From Microcella pacifica (GTDB lineage Bacteria; Actinomycetota; Actinomycetes; Actinomycetales; Microbacteriaceae), in the NCBI RefSeq assembly GCF_009371975.2, contig NZ_VIKT02000013.1, positions 1-64,000 on the forward strand: a stretch of 64,000 nt of DNA, in the 5' to 3' direction. Made by a program: the position numbers and the translations under genes. Every line of letters starts with the position of its first letter. The first letter of the stretch is position 1. The notes beneath the pieces were generated by a model. The model saw only the letters and a list, made by a program, of their open reading frames with translations, did not search any database and had not been told where the DNA came from. Shown here piece by piece: positions 43,220-54,335 of the stretch.

Positions 43220-44338
43220 TCAGCTCGCGCCGGCAATGCGCCAGCCGCGCGCCTCGAGCTCGGCGATGAGGCGCTCTTCGGCCTCGGGCACGATGGAGAT
43301 CTCGGCGAAGCCGATGGGCGCGCCGGGCGAGTGCTCGAGCCGCAGGTCTTCCATGTTGACGCCGAGCTCGCCGATCTCGGTGAGCAGGCGCGCCAACTGG
43401 CCGGGAGTGTCGTCGACCATGACGATGAGCTGCGCGTACCGGCGGTCCTCGCCGTGCTTGCCGGGGATGCGCGCGACACCCGCGTTGCCCGCGCCGAGCA
43501 GGTCGGCGAGCGCTCGACGCGAGCCGCTGGCATTCGGGTGCTCGAGCGCGCTGATCGCTTCGTCGAGGTCGTCGCGCAGCGAACGCAGGATGCCCGCCAC
43601 GGGCCCCGCATTCGCCCCGAGTATCTGCACCCACAGCCCGGGGTCGCTCGAGGCGATGCGCGTCACGTCGCGCACTCCCTGCCCGGCGAGGTCGACGGCG
43701 GCGTTGCTCGCGCCGCGCAGCCGCGCCGCCATCGCGGTCGCGACGAGCTGCGGCACGTGGCTGATGAGCGCCACGGCGCGATCGTGCTCCTCGACGCTGA
43801 GCTCGATCGGCACGGCGCCCACGTCGAGGATGAGGTCTTCGATCGCTCCTGCCGCGCGGTAACTGATGCCGTCGTGGCCGGCGAGCACCCACGGCCGCCC
43901 CACGAAGAGGTCGGCGCGCGCCGAGATCGGCCCGCCGCGCTCGCGCCCCGCCATCGGGTGCGTGCCGAGATAGCGGCTCACGTCAGCGCCGATGGCGCGC
44001 AGCTCGGCGAGCACGCTGCCCTTGACGCTCGCGACATCCGTGACGAGGGCCTCGGGATGCGCCTCCAGCTCGGCGGCCACCGTCGACGCGGTGACGTCGG
44101 GCGGCACGGCGACGACGACGAGCGCGGGGCGGTCGCCCGCCGACGCGGGGCGGCCGGCGCCGTAGTCGACGGCGAGGCGCACGGCCGTCGGCGACAGGTC
44201 GGCCAGGGCGACGTCGACGCCCTTCGCGGTGAGCGCGAGCCCGATGCTCGTGCCGAGCAGTCCAGCCCCGACGATGCGCACGTCGCCCTGCAGGCGGCGG
44301 TCGTGCGCGCCGGGCTGCCGTGGGCGTGGCTCGGTCAT
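43220..44338 (-). CDS. tyrA: Prephenate dehydrogenase with C-terminal ACT domain
   Basis: 372 residues. N-terminal NAD(P)-binding fold ([16 protein letters not shown], about 21-36), catalytic TyrA helical domain with [13 protein letters not shown], and a C-terminal ACT domain ([20 protein letters not shown], about 300-319) for tyrosine feedback. It makes 4-hydroxyphenylpyruvate in tyrosine synthesis. Its start overlaps rluB by 4 bp. Confidence 0.94.
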   Translation of the reverse strand: MTEPRPRQPGAHDRRLQGDVRIVGAGLLGTSIGLALTAKGVDVALADLSPTAVRLAVDYGAGRPASAGDRPALVVVAVPPDVTASTVAAELEAHPEALVTDVASVKGSVLAELRAIGADVSRYLGTHPMAGRERGGPISARADLFVGRPWVLAGHDGISYRAAGAIEDLILDVGAVPIELSVEEHDRAVALISHVPQLVATAMAARLRGASNAAVDLAGQGVRDVTRIASSDPGLWVQILGANAGPVAGILRSLRDDLDEAISALEHPNASGSRRALADLLGAGNAGVARIPGKHGEDRRYAQLIVMVDDTPGQLARLLTEIGELGVNMEDLRLEHSPGAPIGFAEISIVPEAEERLIAELEARGWRIAGAS

Positions 44339-45192
44339 CGGGGGGCTCCGGGGTTCGTGTCGAGAGTGTCGGGGTCGTCGACGGTCGCGCGAGCTTCGGC
44401 GGCGGCGGCATCCGTCGCATCCGACCCGCTGCGGGCTGCGCGACTCAGGGTCAGCAGCGCGCCGCGCTCCACCTTAGTGAGGTCGCGCACCTCCCCCGCC
44501 GCGAGCGTGCCGAGGTGCAACGGGCCGAAGGAGCGGCGCACGAGCTCGACGACGGGGTGGTCGACGGCGGCGAGCATGCGGCGCACGATGCGGTTGCGGC
44601 CGGAGTGCAGCGTGAGCTCGACCATGCTGTACCCGCCCACGGGCTTGCCGAGCAGCCGGGCCGCGTCGGCCGCGATGGGGCCGTCGTCGAGCTCGACGCC
44701 CTCCTTGAGGCGACGCAGCACGGGCGCGGTGACGCTGCCGCGCACCTTGGCGATGTAGGTCTTCTCGACGCCGAAGCGCGGGTGGGCGAGCACGTTGGCG
44801 AGCTCGCCGTCGTTGGTGAGCAGCAGCAGTCCGCTCGTCTCGGCGTCGAGCCGGCCCACGTTGTAGAGGCGCTCGTCGTAGCGGTCGGTGTAGCGGCGCA
44901 GGTCGGGGCGGCCGCTCTCGTCCTTCATGGTGCTCACGACGCCCGTCGGCTTGTTGAGCATGACGTACCGCTTCGTGGTGTCGAGCTGAATGGCCACGCC
45001 GTCGAGCGCGACCTCGTCGACCGCAGGGTCGACGCGGCGCCCCGGCTCGACGACGGGCTCGCCGTTGACGGTCACCCGGCCCTGCGCGATGTAGTCCTCG
45101 CACACCCGGCGGGAGGCGACACCGGCGGCCGCCATGACCTTCTGGAGGCGCTCCCCCGCAGGCTGGTCAGCGCTGTATCCGTCAGCGGACAT
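44335..45192 (-). CDS. rluB: 23S rRNA pseudouridine synthase RluB-type
   Basis: 285 residues. S4 RNA-binding domain at the N-terminus (MAAAGVASRRVCEDYIAQGR) and the RsuA-family catalytic GRLDAETSGLLLLTNDG (catalytic Asp in RLDAETSG). Isomerises a uridine in 23S rRNA. A 35-residue alanine-rich tail follows. Overlaps scpB by 11 bp in the conserved scpA-scpB-rluB order. Confidence 0.92.
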   Translation of the reverse strand: MSADGYSADQPAGERLQKVMAAAGVASRRVCEDYIAQGRVTVNGEPVVEPGRRVDPAVDEVALDGVAIQLDTTKRYVMLNKPTGVVSTMKDESGRPDLRRYTDRYDERLYNVGRLDAETSGLLLLTNDGELANVLAHPRFGVEKTYIAKVRGSVTAPVLRRLKEGVELDDGPIAADAARLLGKPVGGYSMVELTLHSGRNRIVRRMLAAVDHPVVELVRRSFGPLHLGTLAAGEVRDLTKVERGALLTLSRAARSGSDATDAAAAEARATVDDPDTLDTNPGAPR

Positions 45193-45853
45193 CGTCGAAC
45201 CCCGCGCTCCCGTCGTCGAGCAGCGGTGAGATCTGGGGCAGCTCGTCGAGCGAGTTGATGCCGAGCTGCGTGAGCAGCAGGTCGGTCGTCGCGTAGTGGA
45301 TGGCGCCCGTCTCGCTGTCGGTGAAGGCTTCCGTGATGAGCCCGCGCCCGAGGAGCGTGCGCACGACCGAGTCGACGTTGACGGCGCGGATCGACGCGAT
45401 CGACCCGCGGCTGATCGGCTGCTTGTAGGCGATGACGGCGAGCGTCTCGAGGGCGGCCTGCGAGAGCTTCGACGGGTTCTGCGTCTGCACGTAGTCGCGC
45501 ACGACGTCGTCGTACTCGCCGCGTACGTAGATGCGCCAGCCGCCGCCGACCTCGCGCAGCTCGAGGCCGCGCCGCGTGCCCGGCGTGCCGTCCTCGCTCG
45601 CCTCGCCGTCGTAGTCGGCGACGAGCGCGGCGATCGCGGCCCGCACGACCCCGACGGGCCGACCGAGGGCGCTCGCGAGGCCGATGAGGCTCTGCGGCTC
45701 GTCGACGATCATGAGGATCGCCTCGAGGGCGCGCTCCACCTCGATGTGGTCCGGGATGCCCGGGGCCGGGGTCTCGTCAGGCACCGTCTCCTCGGCGCCG
45801 TCCGGCGCGCTCGCGGCCGTCGTGCCCTCGGTCACGTCAGCGTCACTGGCCAT
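45182..45853 (-). CDS. scpB: Segregation and condensation protein ScpB
   Basis: 223 residues. Two winged-helix units: the first begins EVERALEAILMIVDEP, the second contains QAALETLAVIAYKQPISRG (about 138-156), a ScpB hallmark, then DSVVRTLLGRGLI. It binds the kleisin ScpA in the SMC complex. The first 35 residues are an acidic extension. 11-bp overlaps with scpA and rluB. Confidence 0.95.
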   Translation of the reverse strand: MASDADVTEGTTAASAPDGAEETVPDETPAPGIPDHIEVERALEAILMIVDEPQSLIGLASALGRPVGVVRAAIAALVADYDGEASEDGTPGTRRGLELREVGGGWRIYVRGEYDDVVRDYVQTQNPSKLSQAALETLAVIAYKQPISRGSIASIRAVNVDSVVRTLLGRGLITEAFTDSETGAIHYATTDLLLTQLGINSLDELPQISPLLDDGSAGFDDVR

Positions 45854-46712
45854 AGTCGGCCCCCAGGTTCACGAGGTTCTCGTCGCTCCAGTTCTCGGCC
45901 GTCCACCGCACGGTGAGCTCGCCGAGGGGCTCGAGCTGCTCGAAGCCGACGGCCGAGTGCCGGTACAGCTCGAGCAGGGCGAGGAAGCGCGCGACGATGA
46001 CGCCCTTGCCCTCGGCCCCCGCGATGAGCTGGCGGAACGACACGGGGTCGCCGCGCCGCAGGAGGGCGACGACGTGCGCCGCCTGCTCGCGCACCGAGAT
46101 GAGCGGAGCGTGCAGGTGGTCGAGGCCGACGAGGGGGATCTCGCGCGGCGTGAGGGCGAGCAGGGCGAGCGCCGCGAAGTCGTCGAGGCTGAGAGTCCAC
46201 TGCAGCTCGGGCGTGCGCTGCCGGTACTGGTCCTCGAGCCGCACGGAGCGCACGTGGCGGCGGCTCTCCGCCTCGAGCCGCTCGGCGAACCACGCGCTCG
46301 CCTCCTTGAAGGCGCGGTACTGCAGCAGTCGGGCGAAGAGCAGGTCGCGCGCTTCGAGCAGCGCGACGTCCTCCGCGTCGACGAGCTCGCCCTGCGGCAG
46401 CAGGCTCGCGATCTTGAGGTCGAGCAGCGTCACGGCGATGACGAGGAACTCGCTCGCCTCGTCGAGGTGGTCCTCCGCCTCGAGGGCGCGCAGGTAGGCG
46501 AGAAACTCGTCCGTCACGGCACTGAGGCTGAGCTCGGTGATGTCGCGCTCGCGCTTGGTGATGAGGCTCAGCAGCAGGTCGAACGGGCCGTCGAAGTCGT
46601 CGAGCGTGACGCGGAACCCGCGCGGAGCATCCTCGACAGAAGCCTCTGCCGCCGCGACGGCGCCCGCCTGCGCAGCCAACCCCGCGACGGTCGGCTCAGG
46701 CGACCTGGCCAC
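45843..46712 (-). CDS. scpA: Segregation and condensation protein ScpA
   Basis: 289 residues. N-terminal SMC-binding part with VTLDDFDGPFDLLLSLI (about 35-51), a classical ScpA/Rec8 motif, and a C-terminal winged helix (KGVIVARFLALLELYRHSAV). It links SMC heads. Overlaps parA by 17 bp. Confidence 0.96.
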   Translation of the reverse strand: MARSPEPTVAGLAAQAGAVAAAEASVEDAPRGFRVTLDDFDGPFDLLLSLITKRERDITELSLSAVTDEFLAYLRALEAEDHLDEASEFLVIAVTLLDLKIASLLPQGELVDAEDVALLEARDLLFARLLQYRAFKEASAWFAERLEAESRRHVRSVRLEDQYRQRTPELQWTLSLDDFAALALLALTPREIPLVGLDHLHAPLISVREQAAHVVALLRRGDPVSFRQLIAGAEGKGVIVARFLALLELYRHSAVGFEQLEPLGELTVRWTAENWSDENLVNLGADYGQ

Positions 46713-47583
46713 GGGCGATCAGCTCTCGAGCCAGCTGGCGGTAGGCGGCGGCGGCCGGGTGGTCGGGGGCGAAGCTCGTGATGGGGGCGCCGGCGACGGT
46801 CGCGTCGGGGAACTTCACGGTGCGGCCGATGACGGTCTCGAGCACCTTCTCGCCGAACACCTCGACGACGCGCTCGAGCACCTCGCGGCTGTGCAGGGTG
46901 CGCGCGTCGTACATGGTGGCGAGGATGCCGTCGAGCTGCACGGCCGGGTTGAGGCGGTCGCGCACCTTGTCGATCGTCTCCACGAGCAGGGCGACGCCGC
47001 GCAGCGCGAAGTACTCGCACTCGAGCGGGATGAGCACGCCGTGCGCCGCCGTGAGGGCGTTGACGGTGAGGAGGCCGAGGCTCGGCTGGCAGTCGATGAG
47101 GATGACGTCGTAGTCGTCGACGACGGGGGCGAGCACGCGGGCGAGGATCTGCTCGCGCGCCACCTCGTTGACGAGGTGCACTTCGGCGGCGCTCAGGTCG
47201 ATGTTGGCCGGGATGAGGTCGAGGCCCTTGGTCTTGGTCGCCTGGACGGCCTTGCGGGCGTCCTTCTCTTTGCCGAGCAGCAGGTCGTAGATGGTGACGA
47301 CGTCGTGGCTGGGCATGCCGAGGCCCGCCGAGAGGGCGCCCTGCGGGTCGAAGTCGATGACGAGCGTGCGGCGGCCGTAGTCGGCGAGCGCCGCGCCGAG
47401 GCTGATCGTGGTCGTCGTCTTGCCGACGCCGCCCTTCTGGTTGCACAGAGCGATGATGCGCGCGGGGCCGTGGCCGCTGAGCGGCGGGGGCTCGGGCCAT
47501 TCGCGCAGCGCGCGGCCGGTCGGGCCCTGCACCATGTCGTCGAAGCCCGGCAGTGCCGACTCGTCTGACCTCTCCCCACTCAT
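46696..47583 (-). CDS. parA: ParA-family ATPase
   Basis: 295 residues from ATG 47583. Deviant Walker A CNQKGGVGKTTTTIS (about 46-60) and DFDPQGALS; Walker B VILIDCQPSLG. In actinobacteria this chromosomal gene sits before scpA-scpB and is a Soj-like segregation ATPase distinct from the origin-proximal parAB. No parB follows. Confidence 0.93.
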   Translation of the reverse strand: MSGERSDESALPGFDDMVQGPTGRALREWPEPPPLSGHGPARIIALCNQKGGVGKTTTTISLGAALADYGRRTLVIDFDPQGALSAGLGMPSHDVVTIYDLLLGKEKDARKAVQATKTKGLDLIPANIDLSAAEVHLVNEVAREQILARVLAPVVDDYDVILIDCQPSLGLLTVNALTAAHGVLIPLECEYFALRGVALLVETIDKVRDRLNPAVQLDGILATMYDARTLHSREVLERVVEVFGEKVLETVIGRTVKFPDATVAGAPITSFAPDHPAAAAYRQLARELIARGQVA

Positions 47584-47647
47584 AGCGCCCCAGTCTAGTG
47601 ACCGCGGGCGGTGCTGCTGGGCGGCGCTCCGCACGACGGCCGCGCGA

Positions 47648-48682
47648 CTACAGCGCGCGCGGGTGCGCCGTCGCCCACGCCTCGCGCACGGCGTCCGCCG
47701 TCACGAGTGTGTACAGCTGCGTCGTCGCGACGGAGGCGTGCCCGAGCAGCTCCTGCACGACGCGCACGTCGGCGCCGCCCTCCAGCAGGTGGGTCGCGAA
47801 AGAGTGCCGCAGGGTGTGCGGCGACAATTCGGCAGTCAGGGATGCCCGCGCCGCAGCATCCCGGATCACCAACCACACGCTCTGCCGCGACAGCGCCGCC
47901 CCGCGCGCCCCCAGGAACAGCGCCGGCGTCGAGCCGCCCTGCCGCGCGAGCAGCGGCCGCGCGCGCACGAGGTACGCCTCGAGGGCCTCGCGCGCGTAGC
48001 GACCCAGGGGCACGAGGCGCTGCTTGCGCCCCTTGCCGAACAGCCGCACCGCCTCCGCCACGGCGCCGTCGTCGCCGAGCACGTCGTCCACCGCGAGGTC
48101 AACCGCCTCGCTCACGCGCGCCCCCGTCGCGTACAGCAGCTCGAGCAGGGCGCGGTCGCGCAGCCGCAACGGGTCGTCGCCCGCGCACGCCTCCAGCAGG
48201 CGCTCCACCTCGTCGATGCTGATCGCCTTCGGCAGGCGGCGCGGCTGCTTCGGCGGGCGCTGCTCGGCCGACACGTGGCGGTCGGCCAGACCCTCCTCGA
48301 CGAGGAAGCGGTGCCAGCCGCGCACGCTCGACAGCATGCGCGCCGCCGTGGACGGCGCCACCCCCGGCGAACCGTCGGCTGGCGCGCGGACGGCCGCGAC
48401 GAACGCCGACACATCGGCCTCGCCGATGCTCCCCGGCTCGTCGATCCCTCGCGCGCGCAGATGCTCGGCGTAGCGCGCCAGATCGCGCCGGTACGCCGAG
48501 ACCGTGTGCGGCGAGCGCCCGCGCTCGAGCGCGACGTGGCGCACGTACCGCTCGACGGCGCGCTCGATGGCCGACGCTACCCGCGGGGAGGCTGTTGCGT
48601 CACCCCGGTCGCCCGGCTCCGCGCGCGGCGCGTCGCCGCCCGGCGTCGGGGTGTCGCTCGCAGCACCGGGGCGGGGCGACAC
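47648..48682 (-). CDS. xerD: Site-specific tyrosine recombinase XerD
   Basis: 344 residues from GTG 48682, just after the NUDIX stop; longer in-frame ORFs overlap that gene. Core-binding domain ([20 protein letters not shown]) and catalytic domain with Arg in [22 protein letters not shown] (His, Arg), [13 protein letters not shown] (His, Tyr nucleophile). Resolves chromosome dimers with XerC. A 40-residue N-terminal acidic tail is extra. Position between pyrG-NUDIX and parA fits actinobacterial XerD. Confidence 0.93.
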   Translation of the reverse strand: MSPRPGAASDTPTPGGDAPRAEPGDRGDATASPRVASAIERAVERYVRHVALERGRSPHTVSAYRRDLARYAEHLRARGIDEPGSIGEADVSAFVAAVRAPADGSPGVAPSTAARMLSSVRGWHRFLVEEGLADRHVSAEQRPPKQPRRLPKAISIDEVERLLEACAGDDPLRLRDRALLELLYATGARVSEAVDLAVDDVLGDDGAVAEAVRLFGKGRKQRLVPLGRYAREALEAYLVRARPLLARQGGSTPALFLGARGAALSRQSVWLVIRDAAARASLTAELSPHTLRHSFATHLLEGGADVRVVQELLGHASVATTQLYTLVTADAVREAWATAHPRAL

Positions 48683-48684
48683 GA

Positions 48685-49316
48685 CTACTCCCGCGTGCGG
48701 CGCGCGTGCTCGGCGAGGATCGCCGCGAGGAAGATGCCGTTGTGCACGCGCCCGGCGAGCGCCGCATCGACCGCCTCGGCGAGCGGCACCCAGCGCGGCA
48801 CGATGTCGGCCTCCTCCGCCTCGCGCTCGAAGACCTCGTCCGTCGCCGAGAGCTCCGTCGCGCGGAAGACGTGGATGACCTCGTCCGACCCGCCCGGCGA
48901 GGTGTGCAGAGTGATGAGCGGCTCCCACGCGGCCGCCACGAGGTCGGCCTCCTCGGCGAGCTCGCGCTGCGCGGCCTCGAGCGGCGGCTCCCCCTCGACG
49001 TCAAGCAGGCCCGCCGGCAGCTCCCAGTTGCGCATCTGGATGGGGTGCCGGTACTGCTGGATCGTCAGCACGCGGTCCGACTCGTCGATCACGAGAACGG
49101 CGACGGCCCCGGGATGCTCCATGAACTCCCGCGTGAGGGTCACGTCTCCGTACGCGAATTCCTCACGACGGATGTCCCACACGACCCCGTCGAAGGCGAC
49201 ATCGCTGCGCAGCACCTCGACGCTGCGCGCCTCGTCTCGGAGCTCTCGGGCACCCTCGCCCTGAGCATCCACGACCACTGCATCGACCGCCGCATCGTCA
49301 CCCGCAGCGCCGGCGC

Positions 49317-49320
<4 letters not shown>
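48685..49320 (-). CDS. NUDIX hydrolase, ADP-ribose pyrophosphatase type
   Basis: 211 residues from GTG 49320, overlapping the pyrG stop (GTGA). Nudix box [20 protein letters not shown] followed by EADL (about 114-137), beta-rich N-terminus and [12 protein letters not shown] after the box, typical of ADP-ribose pyrophosphatases. Breaks ADP-ribose to AMP and ribose-5-phosphate (by family). Long N-terminal tail of about 30 residues. Confidence 0.9.
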
Positions 49321-51026
<1,706 letters not shown>

Positions 51027-51224
51027 GGGGTTTCATCGTATCCGACTTGCGGGCCGGCGGCTCCCGACGCGCGCACCGCTCTCCTCGGAACCCTCTCGGG
51101 CCCTCCCCCGGAGAGGGGATTCTGCGCTCGGCATCGGTGCGGCATCATCGAGGGTGAGTCTGGTGCTGCGGTCTGCGAGAACGGCCTGCCCTCGTCACTC
51201 GACGCACCACCGGGAGGGAGCCGC

Positions 51225-51668
51225 ATGACGCTCACCCACGGCACGGCGCCGCGCACCGCCCAGCGGTCGCGGCCACCCTTCTCGACCCCCGACGGCGGCT
51301 TCACGCTCATCGAGCTCCTCGTCGTGGTGATCATCGTGGGCATCCTCGCCGCCATTGCCGTCCCGATCTTCATCGGCCAGCAGAATCTGGCGCACAATGC
51401 GGTCGCGACGAGCGACCTGGTGAACATTCGCACGGCCCTCGTCGCCTACTCGGTGGAGCACGAGGGCAGCTACACGAGCGACGCGGACGACCTCGCCGAC
51501 TACGGCTTCGCCACCTCGACGATCGCCGCGCCCGTCATCACGATCGCCGCCGGTCGCTTCTGCATCGACGCGACGTCTGACTCGTCGGCGACGTTCTTCG
51601 TCACGGACGACGCCCCCGTCCAGTCGGGCACGTGCGCGACGAGCGGAGACCCCGACTTCACGTCGTGA
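51225..51668 (+). CDS. Type IV pilin-like / pseudopilin protein, orphan
   Basis: 147 residues from ATG 51225, GGGAGGGAG just upstream. A 27-residue leader is followed by the class III signal GFTLIELLVVVIIVGILAAI, with Gly at -1, Phe at +1 and Glu at +5, the prepilin peptidase signature, then a 90-residue globular head with two cysteines. No pilin assembly genes (pilB, pilC, pilD) are nearby, so it depends on a distant locus. Sits between pyrG and a lipoprotein, divergent from pyrG. Confidence 0.88.
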   Translation: MTLTHGTAPRTAQRSRPPFSTPDGGFTLIELLVVVIIVGILAAIAVPIFIGQQNLAHNAVATSDLVNIRTALVAYSVEHEGSYTSDADDLADYGFATSTIAAPVITIAAGRFCIDATSDSSATFFVTDDAPVQSGTCATSGDPDFTS

Positions 51669-51687
51669 TGCAGAGTGAGAGCGAGCG

Positions 51688-51693
51688 TACGCT
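51688..51693 (+). promoter_or_regulatory. Leaderless -10 element TACGCT
   Basis: TACGCT stands exactly 6 nt before the lipoprotein ATG at 51700; no ribosome site present. Confidence 0.5.
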
Positions 51694-51699
51694 GGGCGC

Positions 51700-52584
51700 A
51701 TGATGCGCAGGCACTCGCTCACCGCCTCCGCGACACTGCTGGGGGTGCTGTTGATGGCGGGATGCTCGGGCTCGGGCGGCACACCCACGTCTGTCGCTCT
51801 CTCCGAGGCGCAGGGCCTACCGCCCGACGCCCCCGTGAGCGAGCCGTGGAACGACCCCGACTGGAGGGGTGAGCCGCTCGCGTGGGTCTCCGACGAGGGC
51901 GAGACGCTCACGGTCGTGACCTTCGGCAGCTCGTCCTGCCCCTTCATCGCCGTGCGCATCGAGATGCTCACCGCGAGGCAGCTCGCGATCGACTTCGAGA
52001 AGGGGCCAGCCGAAGCGTGCACCGACGATCTGGCGCCCCGCACGCACGTGTTCGCCGTACCCGAGGGTGTCGACGCCGCCTCGGCGGGCCTCGAGGTGGA
52101 GGTCTCGCTCGCGGATACCGCATTCGGGCCGGCCGAGCCCACGGTGGAGAGTGTGCCGATCCTGCCGCTGGGGAGCGCGGCTCCTGACGAGCCGGCCGAG
52201 GAGCCCGTCGACTCGATCGCCCTCGAGGTCATCCGCGGCACTCCCGCTGACATCGAGCTCGATGATGAAGACCTCGCGAGCGGCGATCCGCTCGCGTTCT
52301 GGGGCGAAGCCCGCGAGACGATCCGCGTCGTGACGTGGGGCAGTTCGGGCTGCCCGCCGATCGCCCGCAGCTTGCAGCCCGCCGAGACGGGCGTCGTCGT
52401 GCTCGACTTCGCGCCGAACCCTGCCGAGTTCTGCACGGCCGACTTCGCGCCCACGACGCACGTGCTCGCCACGCCCGAGGGAATCACCACGGACGGCGTC
52501 GACACCGATGACCTCGCGCTCACCGTCACGATCGAGGAGCGCGACGGCACGGTGGCCGAGTACCGCGTACCGATCCGCGGCTGA
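51700..52584 (+). CDS. Lipoprotein with duplicated domain
   Basis: 294 residues. Lipoprotein signal ATLLGVLLMAGC (Cys22). Two halves repeat each other: first GEPLAWVSDEGETLTVVTFG, SSSCPFIA and C-TDDLAPRTHVFA; second GDPLAFWGEARETIRVVTWG, SSGCPPIA and CTADFAPTTHVLA. Each half has a cysteine pair likely to form a disulfide. No family named. Surface-exposed, cell-wall-side protein; function unknown. Convergent with recN. Confidence 0.8.
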   Translation: MMRRHSLTASATLLGVLLMAGCSGSGGTPTSVALSEAQGLPPDAPVSEPWNDPDWRGEPLAWVSDEGETLTVVTFGSSSCPFIAVRIEMLTARQLAIDFEKGPAEACTDDLAPRTHVFAVPEGVDAASAGLEVEVSLADTAFGPAEPTVESVPILPLGSAAPDEPAEEPVDSIALEVIRGTPADIELDDEDLASGDPLAFWGEARETIRVVTWGSSGCPPIARSLQPAETGVVVLDFAPNPAEFCTADFAPTTHVLATPEGITTDGVDTDDLALTVTIEERDGTVAEYRVPIRG

Positions 52585-52637
52585 GCGCGCAGAATCGGGG
52601 CGGCACGAGAGAGGCAGCAGTGCCCGGCCCGCGTCTC

Positions 52638-54335
52638 CTAGCCGACGAGCTCGCGCGCCGTCTCGAGCAGCTCGCGCGCGTGCGTGAGACCCGTCTCGCT
52701 GTCCGGCAGGCCGCTCAGCAGCCGTGCCATCTCGGCGACGCGCTCCTCGCCGCCGAGCTGCTGCACGCTCGACGCTGTGACGGTGCCCGCACTGTCTTTG
52801 ACGACGCGCAGGTGGTTGGTGGCGAAGGCCGCCACTTGAGCGAGGTGAGTGACGACGATGACCTGCGAGCTCTGGGCGAGGCGTGCGAGGCGCCGCCCGA
52901 TCTCGATCGCACTGGAGCCGCCGACGCCCGCGTCGACCTCGTCGAAGATGAACGTCGGCACGGGGTCAGTCGCGGCGATGACGACTTCGAGCGCGAGCAT
53001 GACGCGCGACAGCTCTCCCCCGGAGGCACCGCGCCCGAGGGGTCGCGGTTCGGCTCCGGGATGCGGCTGCAGCAGAATCGCCACCTGGTCGCGCCCGCTC
53101 AGCGTGTACTCCTCGCGCGTCGTGACGTCGACCGTGATGCGGGCTCCGCTCATCGCGAGGGCCGCGAGCTCGCCCGTCACGCGCTCGGAGAGCCGGATAC
53201 CGGCGGTGCGGCGCAGGTCGCTGAGCCGATCGGCGAGCTCGCTCACGCGCGCGCGGTCGGCGTCGACCTCGAGTCGCAGGGCGTCGATGCGGTCGCTGTC
53301 CTGGTCGAGCTCGAGCAAGCGGCTGCTGCCGGAGTCGAGGTAGTCGATGACCTCGTCGAGGCTCGGCCCGTACTTGCGCATGAGGTTCGCGAGTTCCGCG
53401 CGACGCTCCTGCACCGTCTCGAGCTCGCGCCCGCCGTCGGTGTCGAGCGAGGCGAGGTAGCTCGCGAGCTGCGTCGCGAGCTCGCCGACGACGAAGCCAG
53501 CGTTGGCGATCGACTCGGCGATGGGCTCGAGTGCCGGGTCATGACCCGAGACGCGGTCGATCGTGCGGCGAGCCGTCTCGAGCAGGGCGACGGCGTCGCG
53601 CGCCTCGTCGAGGCTCTCCGAGGAGATGAGCTCGTGCGCCTGCGCGGCGGCGAGCCGCAGGTCCTCCACGTTGGTGAGGCGCTCGGCGCGAGCGGTGAGC
53701 TCGTCGTCCTCGCCACGGCGCGGCGCGGCCTCCTCGATCTCCGTCATCGCGGCGCGCAGATCCTCCGCCTCACGAGCGCGGCGGTCGCGGTCGGCGACGA
53801 GCACGTCGAGCTCGGACTGCGCGTCCATCCAGCGGCGGAAGACCTCCTGGTAGTCGCCGAGCACGTGCGCGAGCTCGGGCCCGGCGAAGCGGTCGAGAGC
53901 CTCGCGCTGCGCCGTCGACGACTTGAGCCGCACCTGGTCGCTTTGCCCGTGCACCACGACGAGCTGCTGCCCGATCTCGTTGAGCACGCCCACGGGGGTC
54001 GAGCGCCCGCCGACGACGGCGCGCGAGCGGCCCTCCTGCGAGATCGAGCGGCTGAGGATGAGCGCACCTTCGTCGAGGTCTCCCCCGGCATCCCGCACGC
54101 GGTCGGCGACAGCGCCGCGCTCGTCGATGCTCCAATGCCCCTCGACGAGGGCCTGACCGCTGCCCGAGCGGATCGCCCCCGTGTCGGCGCGATCGCCGAG
54201 CAGGAGGCCGAGGGCGGTGACGACCATGGTCTTGCCGGCGCCCGTCTCGCCCGTGAGAGCCGTGAAGCCGGGCCCGAGGGGAAGCTGTGCCTCGCCGATG
54301 ACGCCGAGGTGGCGGATGGAGATCTCTTCGATCAC
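52638..54335 (-). CDS. recN: DNA repair protein RecN
   Basis: 565 residues. SMC-like: Walker A TGETGAGKTMVVTALGLLLG near 29-48, central coiled coil (AREAEDLRAAMTEIEEA) and C-terminal signature region GASGGELSRVMLAL with Walker B FIFDEVDAGVGG. Acts early in double-strand break repair. Start overlaps the nadK stop by 4 bp. Confidence 0.96.
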   Translation of the reverse strand: MIEEISIRHLGVIGEAQLPLGPGFTALTGETGAGKTMVVTALGLLLGDRADTGAIRSGSGQALVEGHWSIDERGAVADRVRDAGGDLDEGALILSRSISQEGRSRAVVGGRSTPVGVLNEIGQQLVVVHGQSDQVRLKSSTAQREALDRFAGPELAHVLGDYQEVFRRWMDAQSELDVLVADRDRRAREAEDLRAAMTEIEEAAPRRGEDDELTARAERLTNVEDLRLAAAQAHELISSESLDEARDAVALLETARRTIDRVSGHDPALEPIAESIANAGFVVGELATQLASYLASLDTDGGRELETVQERRAELANLMRKYGPSLDEVIDYLDSGSSRLLELDQDSDRIDALRLEVDADRARVSELADRLSDLRRTAGIRLSERVTGELAALAMSGARITVDVTTREEYTLSGRDQVAILLQPHPGAEPRPLGRGASGGELSRVMLALEVVIAATDPVPTFIFDEVDAGVGGSSAIEIGRRLARLAQSSQVIVVTHLAQVAAFATNHLRVVKDSAGTVTASSVQQLGGEERVAEMARLLSGLPDSETGLTHARELLETARELVG

